Notes: generated by a model not told the origin, from the letters alone. A stretch of 64,000 nt of DNA from Protea cynaroides (GCA_028583415.1 CM053269.1:47153888-47217887), one strand, 5' to 3'. Positions 12,126 to 25,061 are shown, numbered from the stretch's first letter. A program made the numbers and translations.

Positions 12126-15100
12126 ATGGAAGACAAGATGAAAAAATACTTCCTTTCCAAGGGATATAAGAGAGAGCTTTATCAACGGTACCAATATTTG
12201 AGACAAGGTACACACACGGTAGACCAATACACCAATGATTTCAATGAGTTGGTGATTCGTAATAACATCATAGATCCGGAAGATGTACTTGTAAACAAAT
12301 ACTTGAATGGGCTCCAATCTTACATTCAAGAGGCCCTTGAAGTCCTTGACATTTGGGATGTGGGAGATGCACATCAAAGAGCCCTTAAGGCGGAACGTTC
12401 TCGAGGTCGGAAACAACAATTTACTTTTACCTCCAATCGATCAAATCAGAATCCAGTGAGTACTACTAAACCAAGTAATTCTTTGGACTGTTCCTCAAAT
12501 ATGGAAAAGTTGTCTACTCAACCAAATGTTACTAATCCTACTGCCCAAACCGGTTCAAGTTCCTCTGCCGGTACAAAATGTTATTCTTGTGGAGAAATTG
12601 TCCACCGAGCAAGTAATTGTCAAAATTTCAAAAAGTCTCATAACGGTAAAGGTGCCTTGTTGGGTTTTGAGGACCAAGAAAATGAATTCGATGCTGAGGA
12701 TGTCGATAATGATGATCTTTTAAAGGAAGATCATAAAGAAGATGGAGAAGTGCTCCATGCCGATATCGGAGAACTCCTCATGATGAGAAAGATATTTCTC
12801 ACCCCAAAGCAAGAAAATGGAGACCGATGGTTACATAACAATATATTCCACACAACATGTACCATTTCTAGTAAAGTATGCCAACTCATCATTGATTCCG
12901 AATGTTGTAAGAATGTAATTTTAGAGGAGGCGACTCGAAATGTGAAATTGGACTTAAAAGAACATTCTACACCATACAAAATGTCTTGGCTAAAGCACGG
13001 TAGTGAGGTAACCGTTTCCAAACGATGCCTTGTTCATCTTTCCATTGCATCTACATATTATGATAAAATATGGTGTGATGTATTGCCCATGGATGCTAGT
13101 CACATCATTCTTGGTCGTCCTTGGCAATTTGATCGGAGAACTACTCATGATAGGAGGAATAACACTTATTCTTTTGAATTTGATAAAAAAAGAATTATTT
13201 TGGCACCTAGTAAGGAGCCTCTCAAGTCTCCAATGATGGAAAATTCCCCAACCCCAAATTTGCTCACAATAAAGGATGTAAAGGGTGCTATGGAAGGGGT
13301 AGATGTTGTGTATATAATGCTAAACAAATTGGAGTATGATGTACAAATGTCAACCATCCCAGACCAAGTGAAACCACTATTAAGTGAGTTTCAAGATGTA
13401 TTTTCATTCGACCCACCCTCAGGTCTCCCTCCGATGAGAGAAATTCAGCATTAACTTGATTTGATACCCGGTGAACCTCTCCCCCATCTACCTCATTATC
13501 GGATGAGTCCAACCGAACATGCCGAGTTGCAACAGCAAGTCACAAAACTCTTATCTAAAGGGTTCATTCGAGAAAGCCTTAGTCCTTGTGTTGTGCCTGC
13601 ACTCTTAGTACCAAAGAAGAATGGAACATGGAGGATGTGTGTTGATAGTCGAGCCATCAACAAGATCACGGTCAAGTACCATTTTCCCATTCCCCGCCTT
13701 GATGATCTCTTAGACAATCTATCTGGCTCTACCATTTTCTCAAAGCTTGATTTGAAAAGTGGTTATCACCAAATCCGAATCAAACCGGGAGATGAATGGA
13801 AGACGGCTTTCAAGACCAAAGATGGACTATTTGAATGGCTAGTAATGCCATTTGGATTGTCAAATGCCCCATCCACTTTCATGAGGTTTATGAACCAAAT
13901 CTTGAAGCCTTACCTTGGAAGATTTGTTGTGGTTTACTTTGATGATATTCTTATTTATAGTAAGACTATTAATGAGCATTTGCAGCACCTCCAAGAAGTG
14001 CTACTTACCCTAAGGAAGGAGAGTCTCTATGCAGCCCTTGACAAGTACTACTTCATGGTGGAGGAAATTCTCTTCTTAGGTTTCAACATCTCCAAGGATG
14101 GCATCTTCGTTGATAATGCAAAGATTAAAGTGATTCAAGAATGGCCAACTCCAACCAATGTTCATGATGCTTGAAGTTTCCATGGATTGGCATCCTTTTA
14201 TTGGCGATTCATTGCCCATTTCAGTTCTTTAGCAGCCCCACTCACTTCTTGCATAAAAAAGGGAGTCTTTGAATGGACCAATGAAGCCCAACGAAGTTTT
14301 GAGCAACTCAAAGAAAAGTTAAGCACTGCTCCTGTTTTAGCTCTTCCAAATTTTGATCTTATTTTTGAAGTACATTGTAATGCTTCCGGAACCGGTATTG
14401 GAGGAGTCTTGAGTCAAGGAGGACGTCCCGTCGCTTTCTTTAGCAAAAAATTGAATGGTGCTAAGCTCCATTTTAGTACTTATGATTTAGAGTTTTATAA
14501 TCTCTTTCGTACCCTTGAGTATTGGAGGTCATATTTGATTCATAGGGAGTTTGTTTTGTACACTGACCATGAAGCTCTAAAGTACATTTCAGGTCAACAA
14601 AAGCTCAATTCTCGACGAGCAAAATGGGCGGAGTATCTTCAAGAATTCAACTTCCATATCAAGCACAAGGCTGGTGTTCAAAATCGAGTTGTCGATGCTC
14701 TTAGTCGCAAGAAGGGTTTGCTCTCTATGATGCGTAGTACTGTACTTGGCTTTGAATCTTTTCAAGAGCTTTATGAAGAGGATGAATACTTCTCCAAACT
14801 CTTCTCAGATGCAAAAGAAAAGGTCCTTGTCGACTTTACTCTTTGTGATGGTTTCCTTTTCAAAGGAAATCGCTTATGCATTCCAGATTGTTCCTTACGG
14901 CAAAAGGTGATTGAAGAGATACATAACGGAGGACACTTTGAGAGAGACAAGACACTACACTTAGTTGCAACTAAGTACTTTTGGCCCTACCTCAAGAAAG
15001 ATGTGCACCGTCATGTGATGAAGTGTCGAAAGTGCCAAGTGGGCAAGGGACAAAATACCAATGCAGACCTCTACTTACCCTTATCCATACCACAAGCTCC

Positions 15101-16124
15101 TTGGGAAGACATATCTATGGATTTTGTCCTTGGATTGCCACGCATATTTCGAGGCATGGATTCAATTTTTGTGGTGGTTGATAGATTCTCAAAGATGGCC
15201 CACTTCATTCCTTGTCGCAAAACAATGGATGCATCCCGTATCGTCGATCTTTTCTTTAAAGAAGTTTACAAATTGCATGGTCTCCCTAAGACTATCACTT
15301 CTGATCGAGATACGAAATTTCTTAGTCATTTTTGGCGGCAACTTTGGAAAAGCATTGGCACCAAACTGTAGTTTAGTACGGTGTTTCACCCTCAAACCGA
15401 TGGCCAAACTGAAGTAGTCAACCGATCTTTGGGAAACTTATTGCGGACCTTGATCGATGACAATCCCCGCTTTTGGGAAAATTGGTTATCACTTGGTGAG
15501 TTTGCCTCTAATTGTTCCGTGAATCGAACTACAGGTTATAGTCCCTTTGTCATTGTTTATGGGAGACAACCTAAGTCGGCATTTGACCTCTCACCCATTC
15601 CATTTCCGGAAAAATCAATTGGTAAAGTTGATGATATTGTTTCTGAAATGAGACAAATCCATGAAAGTGTGCACCAAAAGCTTCAAGACAAGACAAAGCT
15701 CTACAAGAAGACCTTTGATAAGCGGCGCCATGAGGTAATCTATGAACCCGGTGATTATGTTTGGGCTTACTTGCCACCAGAACGACATCCAGTTGGAAGC
15801 TATAACAAACTTAGTGATCGAAAGATTGGAACTCTTGAAGTTCTTGCACGCATTAATCCCAATGCATATCAGCTCAAGCTTCCACTCCATATGAAGATTC
15901 ATGATGTTTTCAATGTGCGTCATTTAACACTATTTATGGGTGATTCTACCAATGAAGAAGACTTGAATTCCGAGACGAATTCTTTCTCACAAGGGGGGAA
16001 TGATGCAGTCCAACTACGAAGATCGGCCCGCATCAAAGCCCAAGCTTACAAAGCCCATTTGGCCCAAGGCCAAGGTATGAACCAAGCTACAAAAGAACCA
16101 ATGAACCTGACCCTTGCTCCTTAA
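12126..16124 (+). pseudogene. Gypsy gag C-terminus and pol (PR-RT-RH-INT), three in-frame stops
   Basis: One frame runs throughout. The zinc knuckle CYSCGEIVHRASNC (CX2CX4HX4C) is at about 12580. The protease active site reads DSE where D-S/T-G is expected (about 12895). The reverse transcriptase has YFDDILIYS (about 13935). RNase H has CNAS where CDAS is expected (about 14380), so an acidic catalytic residue is lost. The integrase has an H-C-C zinc finger region (GGH...C..C), catalytic DFV, SDRDTKF and a downstream E region near VNRSLGNLL. Stops lie at 13452 (TAA), 14172 (TGA) and 15369 (TAG). The last 120 bp, encoding RRSARIKAQAYKAHLAQ and the end, lie inside the 3' LTR. The element cannot move on its own. 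Confidence 0.9.
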
Positions 16125-16683
16125 AACCAACCCCTTTTTGGTGACCTTTCAAGTCTTTAGTGGATAATGAGGTGGCATTTTCTATTCAATGTTTTTAGAG
16201 TCTTCTCTACATTAGAGCTTGCATCAAGACATTGAACCTAGCATCAATACCTTGGACCTTGAATCAAGACTTTGGAACTTGCATCAATACTCATTGGAGT
16301 AACCCCTTGCATTGGAAGAGTCTATTTTTTTAATCTATCATTTATTGTTTTCTATTTTGTATTTTTAGCCCTTGGATTTAAAGATATGATTGTCTTTTTA
16401 TTTTCTCTATTATGCCTATAAAAGGCCACCAAAGTAGTTTGTATTGCAGAGACAATTTGAAGTGATTCTTATGAATGAAATTTGCCTAAGTGCAATTCTT
16501 GAACCTAGAAGAGTTCTCCTTTGAAACCTTGAAGAAGTTTTATTCCATCCTAGAAGAGTTGGAATTTTATTCTTCACCTACATCCTATAAGAGTTGTAGG
16601 CCATATTTGGAGTTGATTTACATCCTAGAAGAGAAGTAAGTCATCCCACCTTCACCTCCATCAATTATATCCTTTTCTTTCTT
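16001..16683 (+). repeat. 3' LTR of the gypsy element, truncated
   Basis: Starts TGATGCAG after the polypurine tract and matches the 5' LTR to 16683 (tttctttctt). It then breaks off about 120 bp short of the expected CATCA end. Copia integrase sequence follows within about 60 bp. Confidence 0.9.
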
Positions 16684-16740
16684 CATCATCACTTGAGATA
16701 GAGTCCACAATTTTACCTTCTTCATGAATTTTTGAAGACA

Positions 16741-18805
16741 AGACGCCCTATGAATTATGGTTTGGTAAGAAGGCCACAACAAAGCACTTTAAAGTGTTTG
16801 GTAGTAAGTGTTATATCAAAAACACCAGTCATGGTCTAGGAAAGTTTGATGATAGGACTGATAAAGGAATATTTCTTTGCTACTCTATCTCTAGCAAAGC
16901 TTACAAATGTTACAACAAGAGACTTGGCAAAATTGTTGAAAGTGCAGATGTGAGAGTTGATGAGCACAAGAATTCTCCTACAGAGTCAAATAATGAGGTT
17001 CCTATCTTTGAAGACCTGGACAGTGAGCAGAATGACAATGAAACAGAAAAAGAGCAGGATGTAACAAATGTGCAAAGATAAAGAGCTATGACTGAGACAG
17101 AAGAAAGAGAAGAGCAGTCAGATTCTGAGGCAGACAGGCAGAATGGAAGTGGCTCAAGCAGAGTAAGAAAGAATCATCCTGAAAAATTAATTCTTGGTGA
17201 TCCCTTAGCTGGAATGCAAACAAGGAAGGTAAGAAAAGCAAAACAGATGTTCTCTCTCTTATCTCACATTGAACCCAAATCAGTTGTAGAGGCTTGTGAA
17301 GATACTAGTTTGCTCAAGGCAATGAATGAGGAGTTGAACCAGATAGAGAAAAATAAAACTTGGGAATTAGTGCCAAGGCCTACAGACAAGAGTGTCATAG
17401 GCACTAAATGGGTCTATAGAAACAAACTCAATGAAGATGACAAAATTGTAAGAAACAAGGCCAGATTAGTTTGTAAAGGATATGCTCAAGTTGAGGGCAT
17501 TGACTTTGAAGAAACATTTGCTCCTGTTGCTAGGTTGGAAGCAATCAGGATGCTTCTTGCATTTGCTGTACACAAAAACTTCAAGGTTTACTAGATGGAT
17601 GTTAAGTCAGCCTTCTTAAATGGTGATTTAGAAGAAGAGGTGTATATAGAACAACCAGAAGGGTTCCAACTGAGTGAGGACCCTACACTTGTTTGTAGAC
17701 TGAAAAAAGTATTATATGGGTTGAAGCAAGCACCAAGAGCATGATATTCAAGGCTGGACACTTATCTCTGTCAGTTGGGTTTTAAGAAGGGACTGGTAGA
17801 TAGCAACCTGTATGTGAAATCTGTTGATGGTAGTCAGACAGTTGTGGTAGTGTATGTAGATGACATCATTTTTGCAGGCCACAAGGATGAGTCATGTAAG
17901 AATTTTGCTCAGAGAATGCAGGATGAGTTTGAAATGTCCATGATTGGTGAACTTTCTTATTTTTTGGGTCTGCAGATCAGTCAATTGAAAGATGGGTTCT
18001 TTTTATCTCAGACCAAGTTTGTGAAAGAGATGTTGAAAAAGTTCACAATGGAGGATTGCACACCAGTGAGCACACCTATGATAACTAATTGCAAGTTGAG
18101 CAAAGATGATGACTCTCCATCAATTGACCACACTATGTATAGGTCAATGATTGGAAGTCTGCTCTACTTGACTGCTACAAGGCCATATATTCTACAGTCT
18201 GTGTGCATGGTAGCTAGATTTCAAGCTGGCCCAAAAGAGACACATGTGGTAGCTGTGAAGAGAATCTTCAATACTTAAAGGGGACAATGGAGTATGGTCT
18301 CTGGTATGCAAAAAGCAAGGATTTGGTATTGTCATTCTACTCAGATGCAGATTGGGCAGGTTGTGTTGATGATAGGAAGAGCACTAGTGGAGGTGCCTTC
18401 TATCTTGGTAGAAATTTGGTGGCTTGGCATAGTAAAAAGCAAGAGTCAGTCTCATTGTCTACAGCAGAGGCAGAATATATTGCTGCTACTTCTTGTTGCA
18501 CACAGGTTCTGTGGATGAAGCAAATGTTGGAGGATTTAGGCATTGAGTCAGACAAGCCTATTTCAATGTTCTGTGACAACACTAGTGCCATAAATATCTC
18601 CAAGAACCCAGTTATGCACTCTAGGACGAAGCACATAGCCATTTGGTATCATTTCTTGAGAGAGAAGGTGACAGAAGGAGAAGTTCAGTTGGAGTTCATT
18701 CCTACATTAGAGCAGACGGCAGACATCTTCACAAAACCACTTCCCAGGGAACAATTTGTGTATTTGAGACAGAAGTTGGGAGTGACTATCCTCCCCAAGA
18801 ACTGA
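16741..18805 (+). pseudogene. Copia pol remnant (integrase C-term, RT, RNase H)
   Basis: KTPYELWFGKKA begins the integrase tail. Reverse transcriptase follows: WVYRNKLNEDDKIVRNKARLV, then MDVKSAFLNGDLEEEVYIEQP, YGLKQAPRA, the catalytic YVDDIIFAG (about 17850), and SYFLGLQI. RNase H has DADWAGC, STAEAEYIA and ADIFTKPL. Stops interrupt it at 17079, 17592 (TAG just before MDVKSAFLNG) and 17742 (TGA in a tryptophan position). A frame change lies at about 18276-18287. The stop at 18803-18805 is probably the natural one. Confidence 0.88.
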
Positions 18806-19055
18806 GGAGCTTGGTGTGAGGGGGAGCAGTGTGTAATTGATATATTCTATTTGCTCCCTATGTTTGACTCAGGGGGAGTCCTTTGATGTTTTTCTCTGTT
18901 GATGTGATGTGGAGTTACTATTTTTGGAGCGCCCATAGGATTGGAAAGATGCGGTAGGCACTCCTATGTGGCCAATCCCTTTGTCCTTGTTGTCAAAGAG
19001 GGAGAAATATCTCATGGTGGATTAAGTAGTTGCCAACAATTCCAAAGGGGGAGAT

Positions 19056-21180
19056 TGTTGGCCTTCGTATTGTAATTGTTGGCAAATTGGGCTAACTGGA
19101 CCAAGTTTGATGAGAGAGAGCGTCTGCGAACCCCACAGGCAAGCTGACAGTGATACAGGTGATATGACAGTGATACAAGCGATGTGGCTATGTTACAGGT
19201 GATGTGACAGTGTTTCTTAAAAGAGAGAGGAAATCAAGAGAGAGAAAGAGGAGAGAAAATTAATTGTGGGACCCACAATGCCGAGGTGGCATGTCACCAT
19301 GGCTGCAAGCATGGCCGAGGGCTACGACACCACAGGCCAGCAGCACAGCAGCTGGGCAGCCAAGGCCAACCACAGCATGCCATGCCTCAAGGCCCACAGG
19401 CTAGCAACATAGCCGCTGGGCAGCAAGGCACCACATGGCATGCCATGCCGCACACTGCAAGCTGCTGGCCTCCCACGCATGGCTGCCTCGCATGCCCCTC
19501 CCGCAAACCCCCACTCTTGCACACCATATGTTCGGCTGATTTCCACGAGAGAGAAAAGCTCTTTGGAAATCAGACCTTGGCGCAAGTTTGACAAACTCCA
19601 AATCGGTTACAGACGCCATTCCTATATTTGTTAGGGGCATTTTGGGCCGTTAGTAAAAGAGAAGATTCAGTATCATAGGCCAAGATGAAGCCACGCCCTT
19701 TAGATTATGATCTTACGGACATTAAAAAACGCGGCTACAGTATTTCTCGACCGGTGGAGTTTGGTGCTCCCGCGAAGAAGCCCATTGGCTGGGCGCAACT
19801 TAATATAGTGTGCCGCATTTTATGAAGATGGCGCCTCGATTTTGTGTTGTACACATACAGTGAGGCGGCGCAATAGATCCAGATCGAAGGCCATCGTTAA
19901 ATCCGATTTTCGGGGACGTGATTAAGCCGATCCGATGGACAAAACCTCATCCCGCCATTTGCAGATGATCCTATGGCCACTGTTTAAGATCCTTCATCCA
20001 CCAATCGCAACTCGACACCGCGCCTGCCATGTCAGTGGCGGTGCGGCTTCGGTGCTTCGCGGCTACACCAAGTGAAGCTCAAAGATTCTGTTTTAAATAA
20101 TCTTATTGGCCGAACTTGTTTTTGTCATAACTCGGCCATCCGGAGGCCAAATCCGACGATTCAAATTGCTCCGAGCTAGGTTTTGGATTTTCTATCAATT
20201 GAGAATGGTTTTGAGGTCGGCTGCGGCGTGAAAAAATCAAAAAATAAGGTTGGAAGAAATAAAGGGGTTTTTCTTGAGGTTTTGCTTGGTTCTGGCTTTG
20301 GGGGTGAGCAAACAATCACTCATCATCTCTACTTGTGCCCATGTTGGTGCACTGTTGTAGTTTTTGAAGGTTGGTGGAGCTTCTTTGAATATGACAAGTG
20401 ATTATTGGACTATTGAAAGGAGAGATGATGTATGAGCAAGAAGTTGTTTGAAGTGCTCAGTTCTTCCAACATTAATGACTGTGAGAGGTTCCATTGAACT
20501 TGCAGAGACACTACATATGTCTTCAGACGTCGAAAAGCCTCAGTTGTGAGATTTTCTCAACTCCCTTGTTATTTATTGATTCAATGCCATGTATACTAGA
20601 GTAGATTGAGATATTTGAATGCCTACTTTGTATGGGAGTCTATTGTATGCTAGCTTAGGCGAAAAGAATATTGAATGCCTTGTTAGTTTGGGTTTTATTG
20701 TAGGGCATCACTATAAGCCCCATAATCTACCATTTTGATTTGTGTTCAGTGGGTGCTGGCCACTGGCTGGTATAGCCTGAACCTTGGCATTGTTTGCCCT
20801 CTCAGTTTTATGCCGGGAAAACACAGGGTGGATATCCTTGTCCTGTAAAGGACTAAAAGTTGAGTATTGAGTAAATACAGAGCCCATTGGGCATTACTCC
20901 GTGGATTAGCCATCACACACTGTGGTGGTGAACCACGTAACCCTTCTGTGTTGTGAAATATTTTATTTCTGTATTTTGTGAAGTGCGTGGAATGAACTGC
21001 AGGATGGGTGTGCAAATCTGGTAGACCTGGCCACTGTGTGGTAGCGAGGTAGATTTGCATACGCTTGTATGTTTGTAACAGTTTGATTCATCATCAACGC
21101 TGGGCAGTAAGGAAAAGTTAGGGAAAAAGTTCTCACACTGATTCACCCCGCCCCCTCTCAGTGTCATTCAAGGTCCATCA
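19056..21180 (+). repeat. 3' LTR of the SIRE-like copia element (about 2.1 kb)
   Basis: Starts TGTTGGCC right after the polypurine tract. The end is placed at CCATCA (21180) because LINE coding sequence starts immediately afterwards. The exact end is inferred. Its first 130 bp recur at 2104 and its last 550 bp recur, diverged, at about 23840-24380. It contains a GC-rich patch at 19280-19520. Open frames inside are not supported as genes. Confidence 0.75.
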
Positions 21181-23253
21181 AGTAGTAGCAGGAGACAAAG
21201 CATGTTGAATTGCCTAAACTTCTCTCTAGGTTCTTTCTCAACAAACTATTCGGGGATACCTTTGTTTCATGGTAGATGTCATAGTGAGTACTTTAATCCT
21301 TTGCTAGATAGGTTCAAGAAGAGATTTACATGGAAGGGTAGGTTACTATCTTATGCTGGTCGGGTGAAATTGGTCAAATCTATTCTTAGCAGTGCCTTTA
21401 TCCACTCCTTCTATATGTATAAATGGCCAAGGGCTATGATAAAAACAGTTGAAGGGTGGATGAGGAATTTTATCTGGACTAGTGATCCAAATAAAAGAAG
21501 GTCAGTAGTTGTTAAATGTGATGACATGTGTGCTCCTAAGAAGGAGGATGGATTAGGGCTATGTCGGCTAAGTAATGTAAACAATACTCTGTTATGTAAG
21601 TTAGCTTGGAGAATAAAGTCTGAAAATACTCTTTTTGCTAGGTTTATGTGTGGGCATTACCTTTCAAAAGAGGGTCTTCCTCAAAGACATCATTGTCCTT
21701 CCCTAGTGTGGCAAAGCATTTGTTCTATTTGGGATTGGACATCGAAGCATACTCGATGGATAATAGGTGATGGAACAAAGATCCATTTATGGAATGAAAG
21801 GTGGCTTGGCAATTTCTCTTTGAAAGAGGAGTTGGGAGTTGATATGGAGATGGGGAGAGGAATGGATTGCACCCTTGGTCGTTTTATCAGAGGAATGGAG
21901 AATGGAGATGTCCTGTGGTTCAATCCCTTATATTGCAGCAATTATTTGCATTTGCTAGTAAAATTCCATTCGTGAAAGGAGCTTCAAATCGCATAATATG
22001 GACGAGTGAAAATTCTGGTGCTTTTACAGTTAAGTTGACATGGGAGATGATTCGGTCTCAGAATCAAAAGAAAAACTGATATGGGTTAGTTTGGAATGAT
22101 TCTCTCACTCCTAGCTTGTCTTGGATGCTTTGGAGATGGTGTTTAAATAAAGTCCCAACAGATGATTCAATTCGGAAAAAGGGTGTGATTATGCCTTCTG
22201 GCTATTATTTGTTTCTTTCAGATGAGGAAACTACAGATCACATTTTTTGCAGGTGTAATGTAGCAGTTGAGATTTAGCGTATGATTGATGTATGGTTTGG
22301 AGTTTCTTTGCAGTCCTTTATTTCATGCTCTGATCTCATTTTGTGGTAGAGGCAGAAATGTAATGTTGTGTCGCATAGGCATATCTGGATGGTCTTCTTG
22401 CAGTGAATGTTAATGCTCTTTGGCGTGCTAGAAATGATTCCCTACATAGGAACATTCATGCTAGATCGAATAATTTAAAAGTATGGATTAGAAGAAGCTA
22501 CAGGGATCTTTCAACTAGGCATCCTTGTGTGATTAAGTCAATGGAGGATCTGTGTGTTGCTCATGTTTTGGCTTTAATGACATGCTCAATGTCATCAAGG
22601 CCGCTATTAGAACTTTTTTGGTCTTCTCGTATGGTGGGTTAGTGCAAAGTTAACACAGATGGGTGTAGTTTTGGCAACCCAGGTGAGGCTAGGGCAGGAG
22701 GAGTTGTTCAGACTCACAGAGGTGAGGTGGTGTTTGTGTTTACTGGAATGCTTAGGATTGCAACTAATTACTATGCCGAGTTAAAGGCTGTTTTTGTTGG
22801 TCTAAAGGCTGCCATTCGGTTAGGATGTCAGCATATATGGCTAGAATTAGATTCCAAATTAGTGGTTGTTGCTTGTATATCTTCCTTTCTCCCTTGGGTT
22901 TGGCAATAATCTTGGAGTGCATTAGAGGCTCAATTGATAACATGTTGTGTTAGGTATACATACTGTTTTCGTGAGACTAATGTTGTAGCGGATAAGCTTG
23001 CTAGAAAAATAGCTTCTGATAGGCATTCATATGTTTGGTCTCATTGTCCAAACGAGGTTGCTAGGGAGGCCGTGTGGGATGCTTCCCATAGGCCAAGATA
23101 TAGATTCAATTAATTTTTTGGTTCTGTTGCCCAGGGTGGCCCTGGCTGATGGCAATGCCGAAGGTGGGGGTTTATCACTCTGTTAGGGCATTGTTTTTTG
23201 TTTGCTTTTCTTTAATATATTATTTTGAATCTTTAGCAAAAAAAAAAAAAAAA
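21181..23253 (+). mobile_element. 5'-truncated LINE (L1-type), RT C-terminus to poly-A
   Basis: The first 800 bp encode the region after the reverse transcriptase core (SRRQSMLNCLNFSLGSFSTN, then YSGIPLFHGR, then GRLLSYAGRVKLVKS). The IGDG motif and a zf-RVT-like domain with C-rich remnants follow (FCRCNVAVEI, about 22245). RNase H is at about 22650-23060 (NPGEARAGG, YAELKAVFVGLKAA, LELDSKLVV, VADKLARKI). A 3' UTR and a poly-A run (23238-23253) close it. The catalytic YADD part is missing. Internal stops at about 22080, 22275 and 22640 leave it nonfunctional. Confidence 0.88.
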
Positions 23254-23255
23254 GG

Positions 23256-23600
23256 CACAGAAGGAATTAAGAGATCCCTTATCTCAATTCACAAACTGGT
23301 CATGACTTTAATTGATGAAACTGCCCCAAGACAGCATCTAGTCGATCCAGATTTTAATAAACGCGTCATGCATCTCATAATAGTATTCAGGATAACCACT
23401 CAACTTTGTCATAAGCTTTCGTTAAATCAAGCTTGGAGGCTATCAAACCTTGTCTTCCGCTTAATCTATTTCCCTCTTCTCGGTCTTTGTCCTAAGTCCT
23501 TTATTCTCTCTAACTTCCTTCTTTCCATCCCTTCTCTAGGTCTTTGCCTTAAATCCTTTATTCTCTCTAACTTCCTCATCTCCTTATATATATATATATA
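23256..23600 (+). repeat. Dispersed repeat copy 1 (pairs with 27447-27840)
   Basis: Begins cagaaggaattaagagatccc directly after the LINE poly-A and ends in a short (TA)n run. The copy at 27447 matches over about 340 bp with scattered differences. No protein is encoded. Identity is unknown; it may be part of an LTR. Confidence 0.7.
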
Positions 23601-24380
23601 TATGGAGTAATCAATCACCAACCATCTCTTCTCTGCGCATCAATAGAGTACCAAATCCCTATGAGAGGTTGGTAGAGCTTTTATTTTTACGTTCATGGTG
23701 ATTATGGGTTATGTGGAAGAGATTGGAAGCTTGTGAGCAAAGTGTGCTCTGTGAATCGATTTCTACCATCATTCAAGTCTATTGAAGAATTTTGAGAGCA
23801 GTGTAGAGCTCCAAAAAGTATTACTGGCCATTCAAAACCATCGGTTGTGAAATTTTCTCATTCCCTATCTTTTTATTGCTTTTTATGCATTGTATGCTAG
23901 CATAGGTGAAAAAAATGGAATACCTATCTAGTCTGGGGGAATTCATTGTAGGACATTACTATAAGCCCCAAAACCTTTCTTTTGTATTGTGTTTAGTGGG
24001 TGTTGGACACTGACTGTCATAGCCTGAATCTTGGCATTGTTTGCCTTTTCAGTTTTATGCTGAAAAAACTTAGGGTTAGTATCGTTGTCTTGTAAGAGAC
24101 TAAAAGCTGAGTATTGAGTAAATACGGAGCCCGTTGGGCATTACTCCGTGGATTAACCATCACACACTGTGGTGGTGAACCACGTAATATCCTTGTGTTG
24201 ATTGTTTTATTTTTTGGTATATTTCAAAGTAAATGGAATGGCTTGTAGGGTGGGTGTGCAAATTTGATAGACCTGGTCACTGAGTGGTAGTGAGGTATGT
24301 TTGCATACACTTGTATGTGTGTTGAAAGTTTGCTTCTCCATTAGCTTTGAGCAGCAGTAAAAGTAAAGAAAAATCAGAGG
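23601..24380 (+). repeat. Partial second copy of the SIRE-like LTR (3' part)
   Basis: From about 23840 it aligns with 20530-21120: ttactataagcccca, then tgagtattgagtaaata, then ccatcacacactgtggtggtgaaccacgtaa, then tgtgcaaat and gcatac. It is more diverged and shorter than the 19056 LTR and has no polyprotein attached. Confidence 0.75.
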
Positions 24381-25061
24381 TTGTGGGATCGATTTATAAA
24401 CTTTCAAATTCAAAGGTTTTTTTATAATCTAAAAATTTTATAAATCTTATTATACTAAAATATCACTTTAAAAAAAATCAAAATATTCATTTGTTTTGAT
24501 GCTTTACAAAATTATTTTCATTCAAACGACTTTAAATAGTATTCGTAAACTCTAAACAAGATTTGGTCAGAGCATAACTCCTTTAATATAACTCGGATTA
24601 AAACAATGTTAAATTTCTTAGATAGTTAGCATAATCCGTTTTAAGTAAATGTAATATAAGATTTAAAAATATACTTAAATTATATTAGTTATAAATAAGT
24701 GTTGTTCTTGTATATTGTCACTCCCATAATTAGGCTCTCTTTGGTAAAGTTTATTTATGTTTATGGATTATTTACAATAACTTATTTATCAGAATAAATT
24801 ATAAATCATAAATAATAACCATTTAATACCAATAGACATAAAGAATTAATAATAGATTATCACAATAATAATGAATATCTTCCAACTTATTTGTAGATTT
24901 TAGATTATATTAATTTATTTTAAATATAAATAAGTATCATAATCATACCAAACAACTACATATGTCATAATATATTATATAATTAAATAGATTCGAAATC
25001 TATTGGGCTTTGCCAACGGAGGTTTGAATATTGCTATCAACAATTAAAATTAATTTTTTAA
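24381..25061. other. AT-rich spacer, no gene
   Basis: Very AT-rich DNA with many ATAAAT/TTATTT patches and no open frame or recognisable repeat. Confidence 0.45.

Larger units (their letters stand above)
10781..16683 (+). mobile_element. Ty3/gypsy LTR retrotransposon, chromovirus-like, inactive
   Basis: The order is 5' LTR, initiator-Met primer site, gag, protease, reverse transcriptase, RNase H, integrase, polypurine tract AAGGGGGGAA at 15991-16000 and a 3' LTR that is cut short at 16683. The integrase region (DISMDFVLGLPR, DSIFVVVDRFSKMAHFIPC) resembles CRM/Galadriel-type chromoviruses, but I do not see a clear chromodomain. By eye the LTRs differ at roughly 20-25 of about 680 positions, so the insertion is not recent. 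The sequence AATAA precedes the 5' LTR; a matching duplication cannot be checked because the right end is lost. Confidence 0.92.
16684..21180 (+). mobile_element. 5'-truncated SIRE-like Ty1/copia element
   Basis: It starts inside the integrase C-terminus and continues through reverse transcriptase and RNase H, about 250 bp of noncoding DNA with GGGGGAG motifs, a polypurine tract (AAAGGGGGAGAT, 19044-19055) and a long 3' LTR. The 5' LTR, gag, protease and most of the integrase are gone. The long LTR and the GGGGGAGATTGTTGGC boundary are typical of the SIRE/Maximus lineage (family knowledge). Confidence 0.88.

Noticed and set aside
19286..19640. Overlapping open frames on both strands
   Set aside because: They lie in a GC-rich patch of the copia LTR, have no domain and overlap each other.
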